Of a stretch of DNA of 47,184 bases, positions 17,927-27,522 are shown piece by piece. The translations under genes were made by a program, and so were the position numbers. Source of the DNA: an uncultured Phycisphaerales bacterium (GTDB lineage Bacteria > Planctomycetota > Phycisphaerae > Phycisphaerales > UBA1924); assembly GCA_937858155.1 (NCBI GenBank), contig CALLYM010000262.1, positions 1-47,184 of the forward strand, given 5' to 3'. Position 1 is the stretch's first letter. Every line of letters begins with the position of its first letter. Under the pieces are notes generated by a model that was given only the letters and a program-made list of their open reading frames with translations, was not told the DNA's origin and did no database searches.

Positions 17927-19402
17927 TCAGTGTGCGTTCCGGTGCACAAATCCCCGGAACAGCGTGAGCCAGAGGATTTTGAGGTCCAGGCCCAGGCTCC
18001 AGTGGCGGATGTAGAACAGGTCAAGCTGCAGTCGCTTGCGCAGGCTGGTGTCCCCGCGCAGGCCGTTGACCTGAGCCCAGCCGGTGATTCCGGCCTTCAC
18101 GTGCTGACGAAGGATGTACCCGCGCCAATCCTCCCGGAAGCGTGCGATGAGTTCCGGGCGCTCGGGCCGCGGGCCCACAAGGCTCATGTCGCCCAGCAGA
18201 ACATTGAAGAGCTGCGGGAGCTCGTCCAGGCTCGTGCGCCGGAGCCACCGCCCCACGGGTGTGATGCGCGGGTCGTCCCTGGTCGTCCACGCCGCGGGGG
18301 GCTGCTCGTCCTGCTCGTGCTGCATGGTGCGGAACTTGAGGATGTCGAACTCTTCACCGCCCAGCGACACCCGCTTCTGCCTGAAGATGACCGGCCCGGT
18401 GCTGGTCGCGGCAATCACGCCGGCAAGGACAAGCATGAGCGGCGAGAACAGGACGATCCCGGCGAACGCACCGGCAATATCGAGCGTGCGCTTGAGGGCC
18501 CCCTCCACACCGTTCATCGGGTTCTCGCGGATGGACAGGATGGGCATGCCCTCAAGCTCGTTGATGGACATGGAAAGGGGTACGTAACGTGGACTGACGT
18601 CCGGGATGATGCGGACATCCAGGGGGAACTTCTCCAGGCGACGGAGCAGCCCCGGCACCAGACTCGCACGGCTGTTGGGCAGGGCCAGGTACACCGCGTC
18701 GACAGGATGGGCTTCCAGGGTCGCCTCCAGCTGAGCCAACCCGGCGTGCACAGGCCGCTGCGTGATATCGAGCGTCCGCGACGGGTGCTCATGATGATCG
18801 ATGAAGTACGCGACGTGGATACCGGTCCACGAGTTGCGGTCCAACGTCCTGCACGCGATGCGCCCAAGGCGTCCGGTGCCGATGACGGCAACGTGCCGGA
18901 GGTTGTACCCGCGGCGGCGGAGATTCCGCAGGACAGCGCGGAAAACCGTGCGCTCTGTGAACAAGCAGAGGGGCAGGAAGATGGCGAGGGCGAGGAGCTG
19001 GATGCGGCCCGCGTCGAGCATCAACCCCGCGACGTGAACCTGCACGCCGCCCTGCCAGCCACCCAAAAGGTCGGTCCCAAGCGCCCACAGCAGCACGATG
19101 AGCGAGACGATCGTCGAGAGTGAGGCATTGAACACCTGGCGGGCCTCGGCAAAGAGCCGCCGGTCACGCCAGGGACGGTACAGCCGGAACATCCGCATCG
19201 AGGCGATTGCGAGCGGGATGGCGAAAAGCACCAGCGGCTCCCGCGCGAGCGTTCGGAGCCCCTCAAACCCTGCCAGGGAAGGGAACGACCCCTCCACGTA
19301 GTGCCGCCGGACCACCCACGCGAGCACGCACGCCAGCGCAACGACCAAGGCGTCGGTCAGACCCAGCAGGGTGACAAAAAGTTGGTGACGTTGCTTGAGC
19401 AC
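17927..19402 (-). CDS. Polyprenyl-phosphate sugar phosphotransferase (WcaJ-like)
   Basis: A 491-residue membrane enzyme that starts a lipid-linked glycan by moving a sugar phosphate onto undecaprenyl phosphate. I choose the GTG at 19402, since VLKQRHQLFVTLLGLTDALV resembles the usual start of the family; the frame is open to 19552, but the first 50 residues are CR-rich and unlike protein. Order: four to five TM segments (about 10-145), a Rossmann-like CoA-binding-type region (HVAVIGTGRLGRIACRTL), then the C-terminal bacterial sugar transferase domain with KRTLDIAGAFAGIVLF, a KFRTM motif, and LPQLFNVLLGDMSLVGPRPE. The sugar is unknown. Its neighbours GT87 and GT2 upstream on the same strand suggest a shared glycan pathway. 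Confidence 0.9.
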   Translation of the reverse strand: MLKQRHQLFVTLLGLTDALVVALACVLAWVVRRHYVEGSFPSLAGFEGLRTLAREPLVLFAIPLAIASMRMFRLYRPWRDRRLFAEARQVFNASLSTIVSLIVLLWALGTDLLGGWQGGVQVHVAGLMLDAGRIQLLALAIFLPLCLFTERTVFRAVLRNLRRRGYNLRHVAVIGTGRLGRIACRTLDRNSWTGIHVAYFIDHHEHPSRTLDITQRPVHAGLAQLEATLEAHPVDAVYLALPNSRASLVPGLLRRLEKFPLDVRIIPDVSPRYVPLSMSINELEGMPILSIRENPMNGVEGALKRTLDIAGAFAGIVLFSPLMLVLAGVIAATSTGPVIFRQKRVSLGGEEFDILKFRTMQHEQDEQPPAAWTTRDDPRITPVGRWLRRTSLDELPQLFNVLLGDMSLVGPRPERPELIARFREDWRGYILRQHVKAGITGWAQVNGLRGDTSLRKRLQLDLFYIRHWSLGLDLKILWLTLFRGFVHRNAH

Positions 19403-19554
19403 GTGTGCGTGGCGTGGGGGACATCCTGTGCTGGTGCGCGCCGGCGGCCTCTCCCCGAGTGCCTGCGTCCGCGGATTCCCCCTGCCCCACAGTGTACCAG
19501 CCCTCTGACGAGTTCGGGCATGAAAACTTCCAAACCTGGGACGTGCGGTCAAGT

Positions 19555-19582
19555 CGCAAGTCCAACAGATGCAAGACTTGCG
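19555..19582. other. Inverted repeat between GT87 and sugar transferase genes
   Basis: CGCAAGTC at 19555-19562 and GACTTGCG at 19575-19582 form a perfect 8-bp stem with a 12-nt loop. It lies in the 198-bp gap between two minus-strand genes, 19 bp past the GT87 stop. No T-run follows on the minus strand, so it is not a clear terminator; an operator or RNA-stabilising hairpin is possible. Confidence 0.4.
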
Positions 19583-19600
19583 CCACGTGCCCGTCAGATG

Positions 19601-21001
19601 TCATCTGCCCGCCCTGATCCAGCGCAGCGTGACCCACAGGACCGCGAAGTAGTACACGAGCGCACACCACCCCATGCCCGCCACAAACCGCCACTGGAAT
19701 ACGGCGTGGCTCCATCGGGGGACCGGGGGCGGGAGAATCATGGAGAGGAACATCAGACCCCACGCCGCAACGACGGGCCATCGCGGTGCCCCCGCGCGGG
19801 GAAAGAACATCGCCGGGGCAACAATCACCGCGGGAAATGCCATGAGATAGAAGTGACGCGCGACACTCTGCGGGCTGAACACGACGGTCGCCGCGATCAG
19901 CCCCGCCCACTCGACGCCCACGAGCATCGCGCGCGGTGCGTCGTCGGAGCCGCGCTCGGCGCCTCCCCACCGCCCCTGGAAGAGTGAAAACCCCGCGCGT
20001 GTGACCATCCACCAGCCGACGAGGAACGCGGCGCCCGCAACACCCCCGCACGACGCCGCAAAGAGCCACGCGTGCTCGTGATGCCCGATCATCCGCGCGA
20101 GCCCGCTTGTCACGGACACGCTCTGCAGCCAATCGAGGGAGTGGACCGCGACGCCCGGGCCGTAGTCGGTGCGAATGTGGAACATGTCGATCATGCCGCC
20201 CGCGGCACGCCGCAGGTAGTCGGTGTTGGTCCGCCACCCCCACACGGGCACTCCCGCGCACGCGCCCACGATCATCCCCGTGAGCATCCCCGCGCATTCA
20301 CGCACTCGCCCCCGGGTCATGAAGTAGATAAGGAATATCAGCGCATGATACTTCACCGCGCACGCAAGGCCCAGCCAGAACCCGCAGAGGAACGGGCGGT
20401 GACGCTCGCAGCGGAAGCCCGCCGCGATGAGGATCAGCGTGACGGTGTCGGTCTGACCGTTCTGAATCACTGCGCGGGCCTTGTCGAACACCGCGAGCGT
20501 GCCCGCTCCCGCGATCACCCAGGCCAGCACGGTGTCGTGCGCCCACGCGGCGCCCGCTCCGAATCGTTGGCACACCTCACGCGCCAGCAGCCATGATGCC
20601 GCGACCATGATCCCCGTGTTCACGATCGTCCAAAGCACAGCCGACCAGTGGTAATCAATGGCCGACAACGGGAGCATCAGGACCGAGATCAACGGCGGGT
20701 AGATGTACCCACCGAGCCCCGAGAGGTAAATGTCCGCGCCGGTGCGAGCCGCCTCGCCGGCCTTGTAGAAGTGGATGTAATCCCGCTCCCACCTCCACCC
20801 AAGGCTGAAGGCGTAGACGCCCATAGACAAGAGCATGAAAAGGGCGAACGCTCCGACCACCATCCTCGCGACGATTCTTCGGTGCGCTGGCTGGAGCTCA
20901 TCCCACCCTGCCCTCCACACCGGATGCCGCGGCCAGTGCGGCGGCTCATTCGCCGACGGCTGCACATGCCCAGCAGGCAGATTGGAAGGAGTCGTAGGCA
21001 C
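19601..21001 (-). CDS. GT87 polyprenyl-phosphate-dependent glycosyltransferase
   Basis: A 466-residue polytopic membrane protein with about ten hydrophobic segments, starting near residue 47 (VGAFALFMLLSMGVYAFSL). The GT-C pattern is clear: RDYIHFYKAGEAARTGADIY (the extracytoplasmic Asp loop near 74-93) then YIYPPLISVLMLPLS, and AVIQNGQTDTVTLIL, the hallmark QxGQ-n-n segment. LACAVKYHALIFLIYF follows. Family 87 members transfer a hexose, often mannose, from a polyprenyl-phosphate carrier outside the membrane. GTG start at 21001. It lies downstream of a polyprenyl-phosphate hexose synthase-like GT2 (147-bp gap), which could make its donor; this link is inference. Confidence 0.83.
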   Translation of the reverse strand: MPTTPSNLPAGHVQPSANEPPHWPRHPVWRAGWDELQPAHRRIVARMVVGAFALFMLLSMGVYAFSLGWRWERDYIHFYKAGEAARTGADIYLSGLGGYIYPPLISVLMLPLSAIDYHWSAVLWTIVNTGIMVAASWLLAREVCQRFGAGAAWAHDTVLAWVIAGAGTLAVFDKARAVIQNGQTDTVTLILIAAGFRCERHRPFLCGFWLGLACAVKYHALIFLIYFMTRGRVRECAGMLTGMIVGACAGVPVWGWRTNTDYLRRAAGGMIDMFHIRTDYGPGVAVHSLDWLQSVSVTSGLARMIGHHEHAWLFAASCGGVAGAAFLVGWWMVTRAGFSLFQGRWGGAERGSDDAPRAMLVGVEWAGLIAATVVFSPQSVARHFYLMAFPAVIVAPAMFFPRAGAPRWPVVAAWGLMFLSMILPPPVPRWSHAVFQWRFVAGMGWCALVYYFAVLWVTLRWIRAGR

Positions 21002-21026
21002 CCGCGCCCGGAGTGTAACGGAACAC

Positions 21027-21042
21027 GCTTGTTTTCACAAGC
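21027..21042. other. Short perfect hairpin upstream of GT87
   Basis: GCTTGT and ACAAGC (6 bp, loop TTTC) in the 147-bp gap between GT2 and GT87, 25 bp before the GT87 start. A small stem with a four-base loop; function unclear. Confidence 0.35.
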
Positions 21043-21148
21043 AGGCACGAGCCCTACACCCAGGCCCCGCGCGGAGCAGTTCGTGGCCCAACGAGGCCGA
21101 GGAAATCACATGTCCGTGAGGCGATGCCCGGCCGAGTGTGGTGGACGC

Positions 21149-21988
21149 TCACGCTTCCGCGGCCAGAGCAGCCGCATGAGGCTGAACTTCTGGAAGGGAG
21201 AGCGGCTTCGTTTCGATGTACCCCGCCGCGCTCCTCCACGGTGGAACCGCCAGGCGCGCCACCCTGGCACGAATACGCAACGCGGCCGCCAGCATCCTGG
21301 GGCCGTCCCTCATTACGCGGATGCTGCCGCCGGGCTGATGGTCCCAGCACACCCCCACCTCGCGGACTTCCATGCCCGCCTTTCTGGCCAGCAGCAGGTG
21401 CTCCACATCAAACGCGAAACCACCCTCGACGGATTGGGCGGAAATGAGTCTCGCCGCGTCCGCGCGGTAGAGCTTGAACCCGCACTGCGTGTCGCGAGCA
21501 AGGTCCATCCCCAGGAGCGCAAGGCCCGTGTGGAACGCACGCCCCGCGAAACGCCGCGCGGCGCTCGTCACGACAACCGAATCACCCACCGCTCGCGACG
21601 CGATGATGATCGGAGCGCCGGTGCGTCGCGCCTCTGCGTTGAGCTTCTCCAACTCGATAAGGCGCGTCGAGTTGTCCGCGTCCATGAACAACACCCACGA
21701 CCCCGTCGCCGCGCGCATGCCCGTCCGCACCGCGGCCCCCTTCCCCTGGTTGGCCTCGTGGCGGAGCAGTCGGATGCTCACCAGCCCGATCTGCCCGCAC
21801 AACCCGCGGGCAGTGCGGTATGTCGCGTCGCTGCTGCCGTCGTCGATGAGCAGGACTTCCGCGGGCACGTGCCACGCCTCAAGCGTCGCGCACACGTCCG
21901 CCACGGTCTGGCCGATGCGGGCCGACTCGTTGAACATGGGGATGAGGACGCTGAGCGCGGGGGGCAAAGGGCTCACAGTCTGCGCCAC
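21149..21988 (-). CDS. Polyprenyl-phosphate hexosyltransferase-like GT2 (ALG5/DPM1-like)
   Basis: A 279-residue cytosolic-face GT2. Motifs: [18 protein letters not shown] near residue 12, [13 protein letters not shown] near 45, [15 protein letters not shown] near 78, and [13 protein letters not shown] with the DAD metal site near 98. The C-terminal region has [32 protein letters not shown] and [15 protein letters not shown], which match dolichyl/polyprenyl-phosphate glucosyltransferase-like enzymes. Such enzymes move glucose or mannose from a nucleotide sugar to polyprenyl phosphate. GTG start at 21988 lies inside the end of the DnaJ-like gene (16-nt overlap), so translation is probably coupled. 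Confidence 0.85.
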   Translation of the reverse strand: MAQTVSPLPPALSVLIPMFNESARIGQTVADVCATLEAWHVPAEVLLIDDGSSDATYRTARGLCGQIGLVSIRLLRHEANQGKGAAVRTGMRAATGSWVLFMDADNSTRLIELEKLNAEARRTGAPIIIASRAVGDSVVVTSAARRFAGRAFHTGLALLGMDLARDTQCGFKLYRADAARLISAQSVEGGFAFDVEHLLLARKAGMEVREVGVCWDHQPGGSIRVMRDGPRMLAAALRIRARVARLAVPPWRSAAGYIETKPLSLPEVQPHAAALAAEA

Positions 21989-22962
21989 TCGGCGCTGGAA
22001 CGTGGGTTGCCACCCGCATCCGCGATCCGCCGGAGCACGTCCTGCTCCAGGCTGCTGATCCGCGCCGTATCGGGCGGGGTGATCTGGGCCACCGCGACAA
22101 GGTCGCCCCGGCGCCCATCGTCGGTCGTGATGCCGAGCCCTCGCATGCGGAGTTTCTTCCCGCTCGCGGTGCCCGGCGGGATAGAGAGGGACACCTTCCC
22201 TGTGAGCGTGGGGACATCAATGCTCGTGCCGAAAGTCGCTTCCGCGATCGTGAGGGGAATATCCAGGTAGATGTCCAGCCCCGCCCCGGTTTCCACGTGC
22301 TCGCCCCGACGCCACAGCTCGTGCGCCAGCACCCGCACCTTGAGCAGAAGGTCCGCCGGCAGGTTGTCGTCGTCGCGGAGCGCGCCGCGCACACGCATCG
22401 TCGCGCCATCCTCTGTTCCTGGAGGGATGCGCACCTCGATGATCCGCGTGCCCTGTGCGTCGGTCACACGTACCGCGGCCATTCCACCCTTCGCGGCGGT
22501 CACAAAGTCCACGCGAACCTCGTGAACCTCTTCTGGCACAGAAGACCGCGGACGGGGCTGCTGTGAACGCTGACCGCCCCGCGACCGCCCGGATCGTGGC
22601 TGCTGCCCCCCACCGCCCCCGAAGATCGCCTCAAAGACCGATCCGAGGTCTTCGGAGTCAAAGTCCATGTCAGGTCCTGACCCATGCGCCCAGGGAGGAG
22701 GGCGCCCTGCCGGCCCGGTCGGCCCAGGAGAAGGCCCCCGCTCCGCCGCCTCCGCCCCATACTGATCGTACAAGCGGCGCTTTTCCTCGTCGCTCAGGAT
22801 GTCGTACGCCTTCTGCACCTCGGCGAACTTCTTCGACGCATCCGCCGCCTTGTTCACGTCCGGGTGGAGCTGGCGCGCGAGGCGTCGGTACGCGGACTTG
22901 ATGTCGTCCTGCGACGCGGACCGTTTCACCCCCAGGATGTCGTAGTAGTCCCTTGTTGACAC
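21973..22962 (-). CDS. DnaJ-like co-chaperone without zinc fingers (CbpA type)
   Basis: A 329-residue Hsp40. GTG at 22962 opens with [16 protein letters not shown], the usual J-domain start; the open frame to 23256 is a non-coding extension. The J domain (residues 1-70) holds HPDVNK for the HPD motif that stimulates DnaK. A GP-rich linker with [20 protein letters not shown] follows (about 120-145). Then come two substrate-binding beta domains, with [16 protein letters not shown] and [19 protein letters not shown]. The CxxCxGxG zinc repeats of true DnaJ are absent, so it is of the CbpA class. It follows the AsmA-like gene by 97 nt and overlaps the GT2 gene by 16 nt. A TACCAT lies 8 nt upstream of the start. 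Confidence 0.9.
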   Translation of the reverse strand: MSTRDYYDILGVKRSASQDDIKSAYRRLARQLHPDVNKAADASKKFAEVQKAYDILSDEEKRRLYDQYGAEAAERGPSPGPTGPAGRPPPWAHGSGPDMDFDSEDLGSVFEAIFGGGGGQQPRSGRSRGGQRSQQPRPRSSVPEEVHEVRVDFVTAAKGGMAAVRVTDAQGTRIIEVRIPPGTEDGATMRVRGALRDDDNLPADLLLKVRVLAHELWRRGEHVETGAGLDIYLDIPLTIAEATFGTSIDVPTLTGKVSLSIPPGTASGKKLRMRGLGITTDDGRRGDLVAVAQITPPDTARISSLEQDVLRRIADAGGNPRSSAEWRRL

Positions 22963-23059
22963 GCGAGTGAATGGTAGGAAATGCGTCCCTCCAACGCCGC
23001 CGCTGCGCCACAGGGGGACAAACCCCCGCGCCGTCCTCGCGGAACGCCCGGACGCGCGA

Positions 23060-26000
23060 TCACTTCCCGTCCTTCTTCTTAAGCAACCCTTCCAGCCCCT
23101 TCTCGATGAGCTTTGTGGGGTCCACCTGCTTGAGGATGTTCTTGGCGAAGAGTTCAAGGTCTGCACTCGTCTTGGGGTCGTCCAACGAACCACGCGTGCG
23201 GAAGGGCACCATGCTCGCCGCATCCAGCACCGGCACCTGCCCCACAAGGCCGCCAAGGCCCGTGTTGGCTTTGAACAGCCCGGCGGCCTGGTCTGTCAAG
23301 CTCCCCAGCGGCACCCACGTCACCACATCCACCTTTCTGGCTGCCAGGTCCACCGACCCCTCGGTCTCAATGGAGAACTCGCCCAACGGAAGGCGGTACC
23401 GCGGGTAAGTCGCGACACCGTTCGTGAGCGTCACCGTCAGCGGATCCAGCCTTTGGCCAATGGAGCCCGTGGTTTTGATCTTCGCCAGGTCCAACAGCTG
23501 CCCAAAGAGGGACGAGGTCGCGAACCGGGCCTCGCCCGGATCAATGCGAACGACGCCATTGAGCTTGGACATGTCCTTGGAAAGCGGGATCCGCAGGTTC
23601 TCCCCCACGATCATCCCCGGCCGGTCGGTCCTGCTCTTCTGGATCGTGCCGATGGCGGGCAAGCCCTTTACAAAGCGCCCGGCTAATGCGTCGGTCAGTT
23701 CCAGGATGCTCACGTTGAGCGGCTGGGACATCGTGAGCACCGAGTCGTCGATCGACCCCTGGGCGGAGAGTGTCGCACGGTCCGACGAGGCGTTGAGTTT
23801 GAGCGTGCCGCCGGACTGAGCAGGCGTACCAGGTGTGGCCGGAGCGGGCTTCAGCGGCACCTTCTGTGCATCAAGGTCCAGCGCGATCATCGGGCCCAAA
23901 GCCTCCACCAGCACCCCATCCTGGCCCGCGAGCACATCGACGAGCGCGGTCGGCAGCGCGGGAATCTTGCCCGCGGCCGTCACCGTGGCGTGCGCAGGGT
24001 CGAGAGCGCCCTGCGGGCTCACAAGGTTCTCCACGACACCCGAAAGCCCGACATTGGTCGCAGCCGAGCTATCACCCGCCTGGGCCGAGGCCACGTTGAG
24101 CCGGAACGCAAGCGCCGGCGAGGCCGCGCCATCCTGCGTATTGAGCGTGAGGGTGGTGTTGGTGAGCACAGCCGGACGTTTGTCGCTTGACGCAGCTTCC
24201 ACCCTGGGAATATCAACACCGAGCGCTGCGGCCAGCTTTGGGCCGCCATCGACGCGGGGAAGCACAAGACGGTCGATGGCCACGCCGACCTCGACCGGGC
24301 TGGTCACACTGAACGCGGGCGGCTTGGGCTGCTGGCCCGGCGGTGTGGGGGCGGTCAACTTCTGGTTGATCCACTCCGGGGCGAGCGTGAACCGCCACTT
24401 GGACGACTTGGTCACCTCGAATGCCTGCGGGCTGACGCGCAGGGCGATCGGCCCGTCCGCTTTCAGTTTCGGTGCCGTCGCGACCAATTCCGCGGTCGTC
24501 GTCTGCGTCGCCTGATCCGTGGTGGCCTTCACCGTCACCTTGGCGCTATCGCCCAGGATACTTGTCAGCAGTGCGTCCTGGCCAAGGGCTCGCTCCGCGG
24601 CGCCGGTGGCGATGTCCGTGAGCTCCAGGTTGAGGGCGAGCGGACCCGCCGGTGCGCCGGCTGAAAAGTCACCTGTCACAGTGCCGACGAGGTTGGTCAC
24701 ACGCTCGTGGTTAGCGAGCACAACGCCATGCATGCTTCCGCTGACGGGCGCCTTGAAGGCAGTACCCCCCGACGTCATGAATGCCGCGACCGGCACATCG
24801 GATTCGATTGAAAGGCCGTCCACCCCGACACTCGCGAGCGACCGCATCGAGCTCTTCTCGTCGAACATCGCGGCAAGCCCATCCACCGCTGCCTTGCCGG
24901 GGATCGTCACCGTTGCGTGCAATGGCTTGGCCTTGTCCCACTGGGGCGTCAAACCCTGCATGGGAACGGTGAAAGGAGCGAGCCCCACCTGCGCTTCCGT
25001 CGCGGCGGCGAGGCGCAGCTTGCCCGCGAACTCTGGCTTCGACGCACGGAGCAGCGCGTCGAGAAGTCCCGGGGTGACGGCAATGTTCGCGAAGTTCTCC
25101 GTGCCCTTCAGCTCTGTCGGGGAGAGGCGGAAACGGTTGACGGTGCTGGACTTCCCGCCGCTGATCCGGGCGACCAGCTCGATCACCGCCGGGTCGTCGG
25201 TCCGCTTGATGCCCAGGTCGAGCCCGACCTTGTCCCCGAATACTTCGCGTGTCATGGCGACATAGTCCAGCACAGTGGTGGCTGGTGCGCCCGCCACCTG
25301 TGCCGGCTGTGCCAACCCCGCCGCGGACGCGGGCAGGTCGATCACCTGCAGCCGCCCCGCGGGGCGCATGGACTTCACATCGGTGTTGACCACAGGCGCG
25401 CCGTCGCTGCCCGTAGTCCACACGTCGGTCACGCCAAGATTGCCCACGATGGTGAAGGCCGCGCCGCTCTGCGCGCCCTTGCCCGAAAGGTCCAGGGTCG
25501 ATTCCTTTCCAGGCGCAAGGGTGAACCGGAGTTGAACATCACTCAGGTCCACCGGCGCGGCATCGGTCCCCGCGCGGAAGATACGCAGACCCGCCGCGGT
25601 CGCCGCGACAGTGCCTGAAGCCTTGTCGAGGCGCAGGACGCTCTTGCTCGTGCCGGCGGCCACTTCCCGCGGGATGGAAACTGCGCGCAGCAGCAGCGTC
25701 ACATCTCCCGGGCCGTTCGAGGGCGGTTCCACGCGCAGGCCAGTCTCAGGCTTCACGAACATCGCTATGAGCCCGCCGCCCCGCTTCATGGTGAGCGTGA
25801 AGTCACTGGTGCGGGTGGCGATCTGTGTGGGCGAGATGGTGAACCCGCCCGAAGCCGTCAGGTGCATTGCGCTCGCGTTGAGATCAATGTCAGTGGCGCT
25901 CGCCCGCGCGGCGGCTTTCACCTCCAGGTCGAGCGTGGGCCCCATATCCCGCGGCAAGTCCACGCCCAGCGCCTCCACGAAAGGCTGCGCGATCGCGGTG

Positions 26001-27481
26001 GAGATCTTCTGAACCTGCGCAAGCCCGGTCACGAGCGGCGTCGTCTTCGCGATCGCGCCCTTGTCGTCCAGCAGCCCCGCGACGGTCAGATCGACATTGA
26101 CGTCCCCAGCCGGATGGTTCGCGAGCGTCGCGCTCGTGCGCCCTGTGATGCGCACGCCCGCGCCAAGGTCCTGCGTCTCCACGACCGCCGTCAGCGGCGC
26201 GACACGCATCACCTGGATCGGTTCGCCTGCGGAAAGGCGTGTCTGACCCACAACCTCCGCCAGCGCCACCTGCACCTTTGCCGCCGTGCTGCGGAGATCC
26301 AGGCTCTGTCCGGCCTGCGGAAGCTTGAGGCGGAGGTTGTCGATGGTGAGGGTTGCGTCGGGCAGTGCATCCAAACGAGTGGCCGCGCCGGCACGGGTCG
26401 CGGCCCCCAGCGCAGGCACCAGATCTCCAATCGCTGCGCCGGAAAGGCGGATCGTGACGGGCGATGCGTCGGTGAGCATGCCGTCCGTCACCCGGATGTC
26501 TCCCGCCGCTTGTGCACGCTCCGTCCGGGCCTGAAGCCTGAGAGTCGCGTCCTGGAACGACCCGGACGCATCCACATTGGCCGTGAGCGTCGGCCCCAGA
26601 GCCTTCGCGAGCGGCACAGGACGCCCCTGCTCATCCTTGACGACAGCGGGCAGCATCGCGTCCAGCATCGCCATCGGCAACGCGTCGATGCTCCCTTTCG
26701 CGGCAAGCGTCGCCTTGGCGGGCGTGATCGTGCCGCCGGACGCTGCCCAGTTTGTCGCCCGCAGATCAAGCGAAATCGCCCCGGGCGCCGCCCCCGGCTG
26801 ATCCGCGTGCGCCGTGACCTTGGCTTCCAGCGGCTTGTTCACGTCAATCAGTGCATCAATCTTCGCGTCCTTCAGGGAGACCGTCTGCGTCCCGCCGGCC
26901 GCTGCATAATCCGTGAATGTCGCGTTGAGATCAGTAACGACGAGTTTGACTTTCAACCCCGCCGGGAGAGCAGCGGGCTTTGTGGACGCCCCGCCCCCTG
27001 CGCCCGATCCGCCCGCCGGACCCGCAGGCTGAGACTTGAGGAGCGATTGCACATTCGTCGAACCGTCTTTATCCCGCGTGATGGTCGCCTCCGCGCCGGA
27101 GATGGTGACCGTGCCCAGGTCAAGGCTCCCCTTCACCAATCCCAAGAGGCCCGTGGTGGTCTCGATGCTCGCCTTCGCCACCACCTGGCCCGACTCATCC
27201 TTCCACGTCACGGGCCCCACGCGCTGCGGCCCACCCCACGACAAGTCCGCGCGATCCACGACCACCGAACCCTTCACAAAGTTTCCCGCCTGCTTTGCAA
27301 CGATCCCGGGCGCAAGTCCGCTGGCGATGCGTGGCGCAAAGATGATCGCGATCAACAACCCGGCGAGCAGGAAGCCCACCCCACCCAGTATGATCCGGCC
27401 TTTCTTGCTCTTCCTTGGCGCCCCGGGGGACTGCGCGGCTGTCTGCTGAGGCTCCGCCCCGTTCAATACGTTGTCAGCCAT
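23060..27481 (-). CDS. Giant AsmA-like membrane-anchored repeat protein
   Basis: A 1473-residue protein. ATG at 27481, preceded by AAGAAGGAT, is chosen over the in-frame start 45 nt upstream. A short cytoplasmic basic N-terminus is followed by one TM ([19 protein letters not shown], about 32-50), and then a long periplasmic region of beta-rich segments with repeated patterns such as GxVxVDxxxLxxGGxxxxG. Strands like [15 protein letters not shown] and [16 protein letters not shown] recur. The C-terminus ([17 protein letters not shown], then [19 protein letters not shown]) resembles the AsmA/TamB-like tail. Such proteins form hydrophobic grooves that move phospholipid between membranes (established for YhdP, TamB); its role here is inferred. 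It follows the lipoprotein hydrolase gene by 41 nt. Confidence 0.7.
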   Translation of the reverse strand: MADNVLNGAEPQQTAAQSPGAPRKSKKGRIILGGVGFLLAGLLIAIIFAPRIASGLAPGIVAKQAGNFVKGSVVVDRADLSWGGPQRVGPVTWKDESGQVVAKASIETTTGLLGLVKGSLDLGTVTISGAEATITRDKDGSTNVQSLLKSQPAGPAGGSGAGGGASTKPAALPAGLKVKLVVTDLNATFTDYAAAGGTQTVSLKDAKIDALIDVNKPLEAKVTAHADQPGAAPGAISLDLRATNWAASGGTITPAKATLAAKGSIDALPMAMLDAMLPAVVKDEQGRPVPLAKALGPTLTANVDASGSFQDATLRLQARTERAQAAGDIRVTDGMLTDASPVTIRLSGAAIGDLVPALGAATRAGAATRLDALPDATLTIDNLRLKLPQAGQSLDLRSTAAKVQVALAEVVGQTRLSAGEPIQVMRVAPLTAVVETQDLGAGVRITGRTSATLANHPAGDVNVDLTVAGLLDDKGAIAKTTPLVTGLAQVQKISTAIAQPFVEALGVDLPRDMGPTLDLEVKAAARASATDIDLNASAMHLTASGGFTISPTQIATRTSDFTLTMKRGGGLIAMFVKPETGLRVEPPSNGPGDVTLLLRAVSIPREVAAGTSKSVLRLDKASGTVAATAAGLRIFRAGTDAAPVDLSDVQLRFTLAPGKESTLDLSGKGAQSGAAFTIVGNLGVTDVWTTGSDGAPVVNTDVKSMRPAGRLQVIDLPASAAGLAQPAQVAGAPATTVLDYVAMTREVFGDKVGLDLGIKRTDDPAVIELVARISGGKSSTVNRFRLSPTELKGTENFANIAVTPGLLDALLRASKPEFAGKLRLAAATEAQVGLAPFTVPMQGLTPQWDKAKPLHATVTIPGKAAVDGLAAMFDEKSSMRSLASVGVDGLSIESDVPVAAFMTSGGTAFKAPVSGSMHGVVLANHERVTNLVGTVTGDFSAGAPAGPLALNLELTDIATGAAERALGQDALLTSILGDSAKVTVKATTDQATQTTTAELVATAPKLKADGPIALRVSPQAFEVTKSSKWRFTLAPEWINQKLTAPTPPGQQPKPPAFSVTSPVEVGVAIDRLVLPRVDGGPKLAAALGVDIPRVEAASSDKRPAVLTNTTLTLNTQDGAASPALAFRLNVASAQAGDSSAATNVGLSGVVENLVSPQGALDPAHATVTAAGKIPALPTALVDVLAGQDGVLVEALGPMIALDLDAQKVPLKPAPATPGTPAQSGGTLKLNASSDRATLSAQGSIDDSVLTMSQPLNVSILELTDALAGRFVKGLPAIGTIQKSRTDRPGMIVGENLRIPLSKDMSKLNGVVRIDPGEARFATSSLFGQLLDLAKIKTTGSIGQRLDPLTVTLTNGVATYPRYRLPLGEFSIETEGSVDLAARKVDVVTWVPLGSLTDQAAGLFKANTGLGGLVGQVPVLDAASMVPFRTRGSLDDPKTSADLELFAKNILKQVDPTKLIEKGLEGLLKKKDGK

Positions 27482-27522
27482 GACCCATCCTTCTTGGCGG
27501 CGGGAGGGAGCCGCATGCTCAA

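Noticed and set aside
19595..19607. CAGATG-T-CATCTG palindrome at the GT87 stop
   Set aside because: A one-base centre cannot form a hairpin, and it overlaps coding sequence; too little evidence for a binding site.
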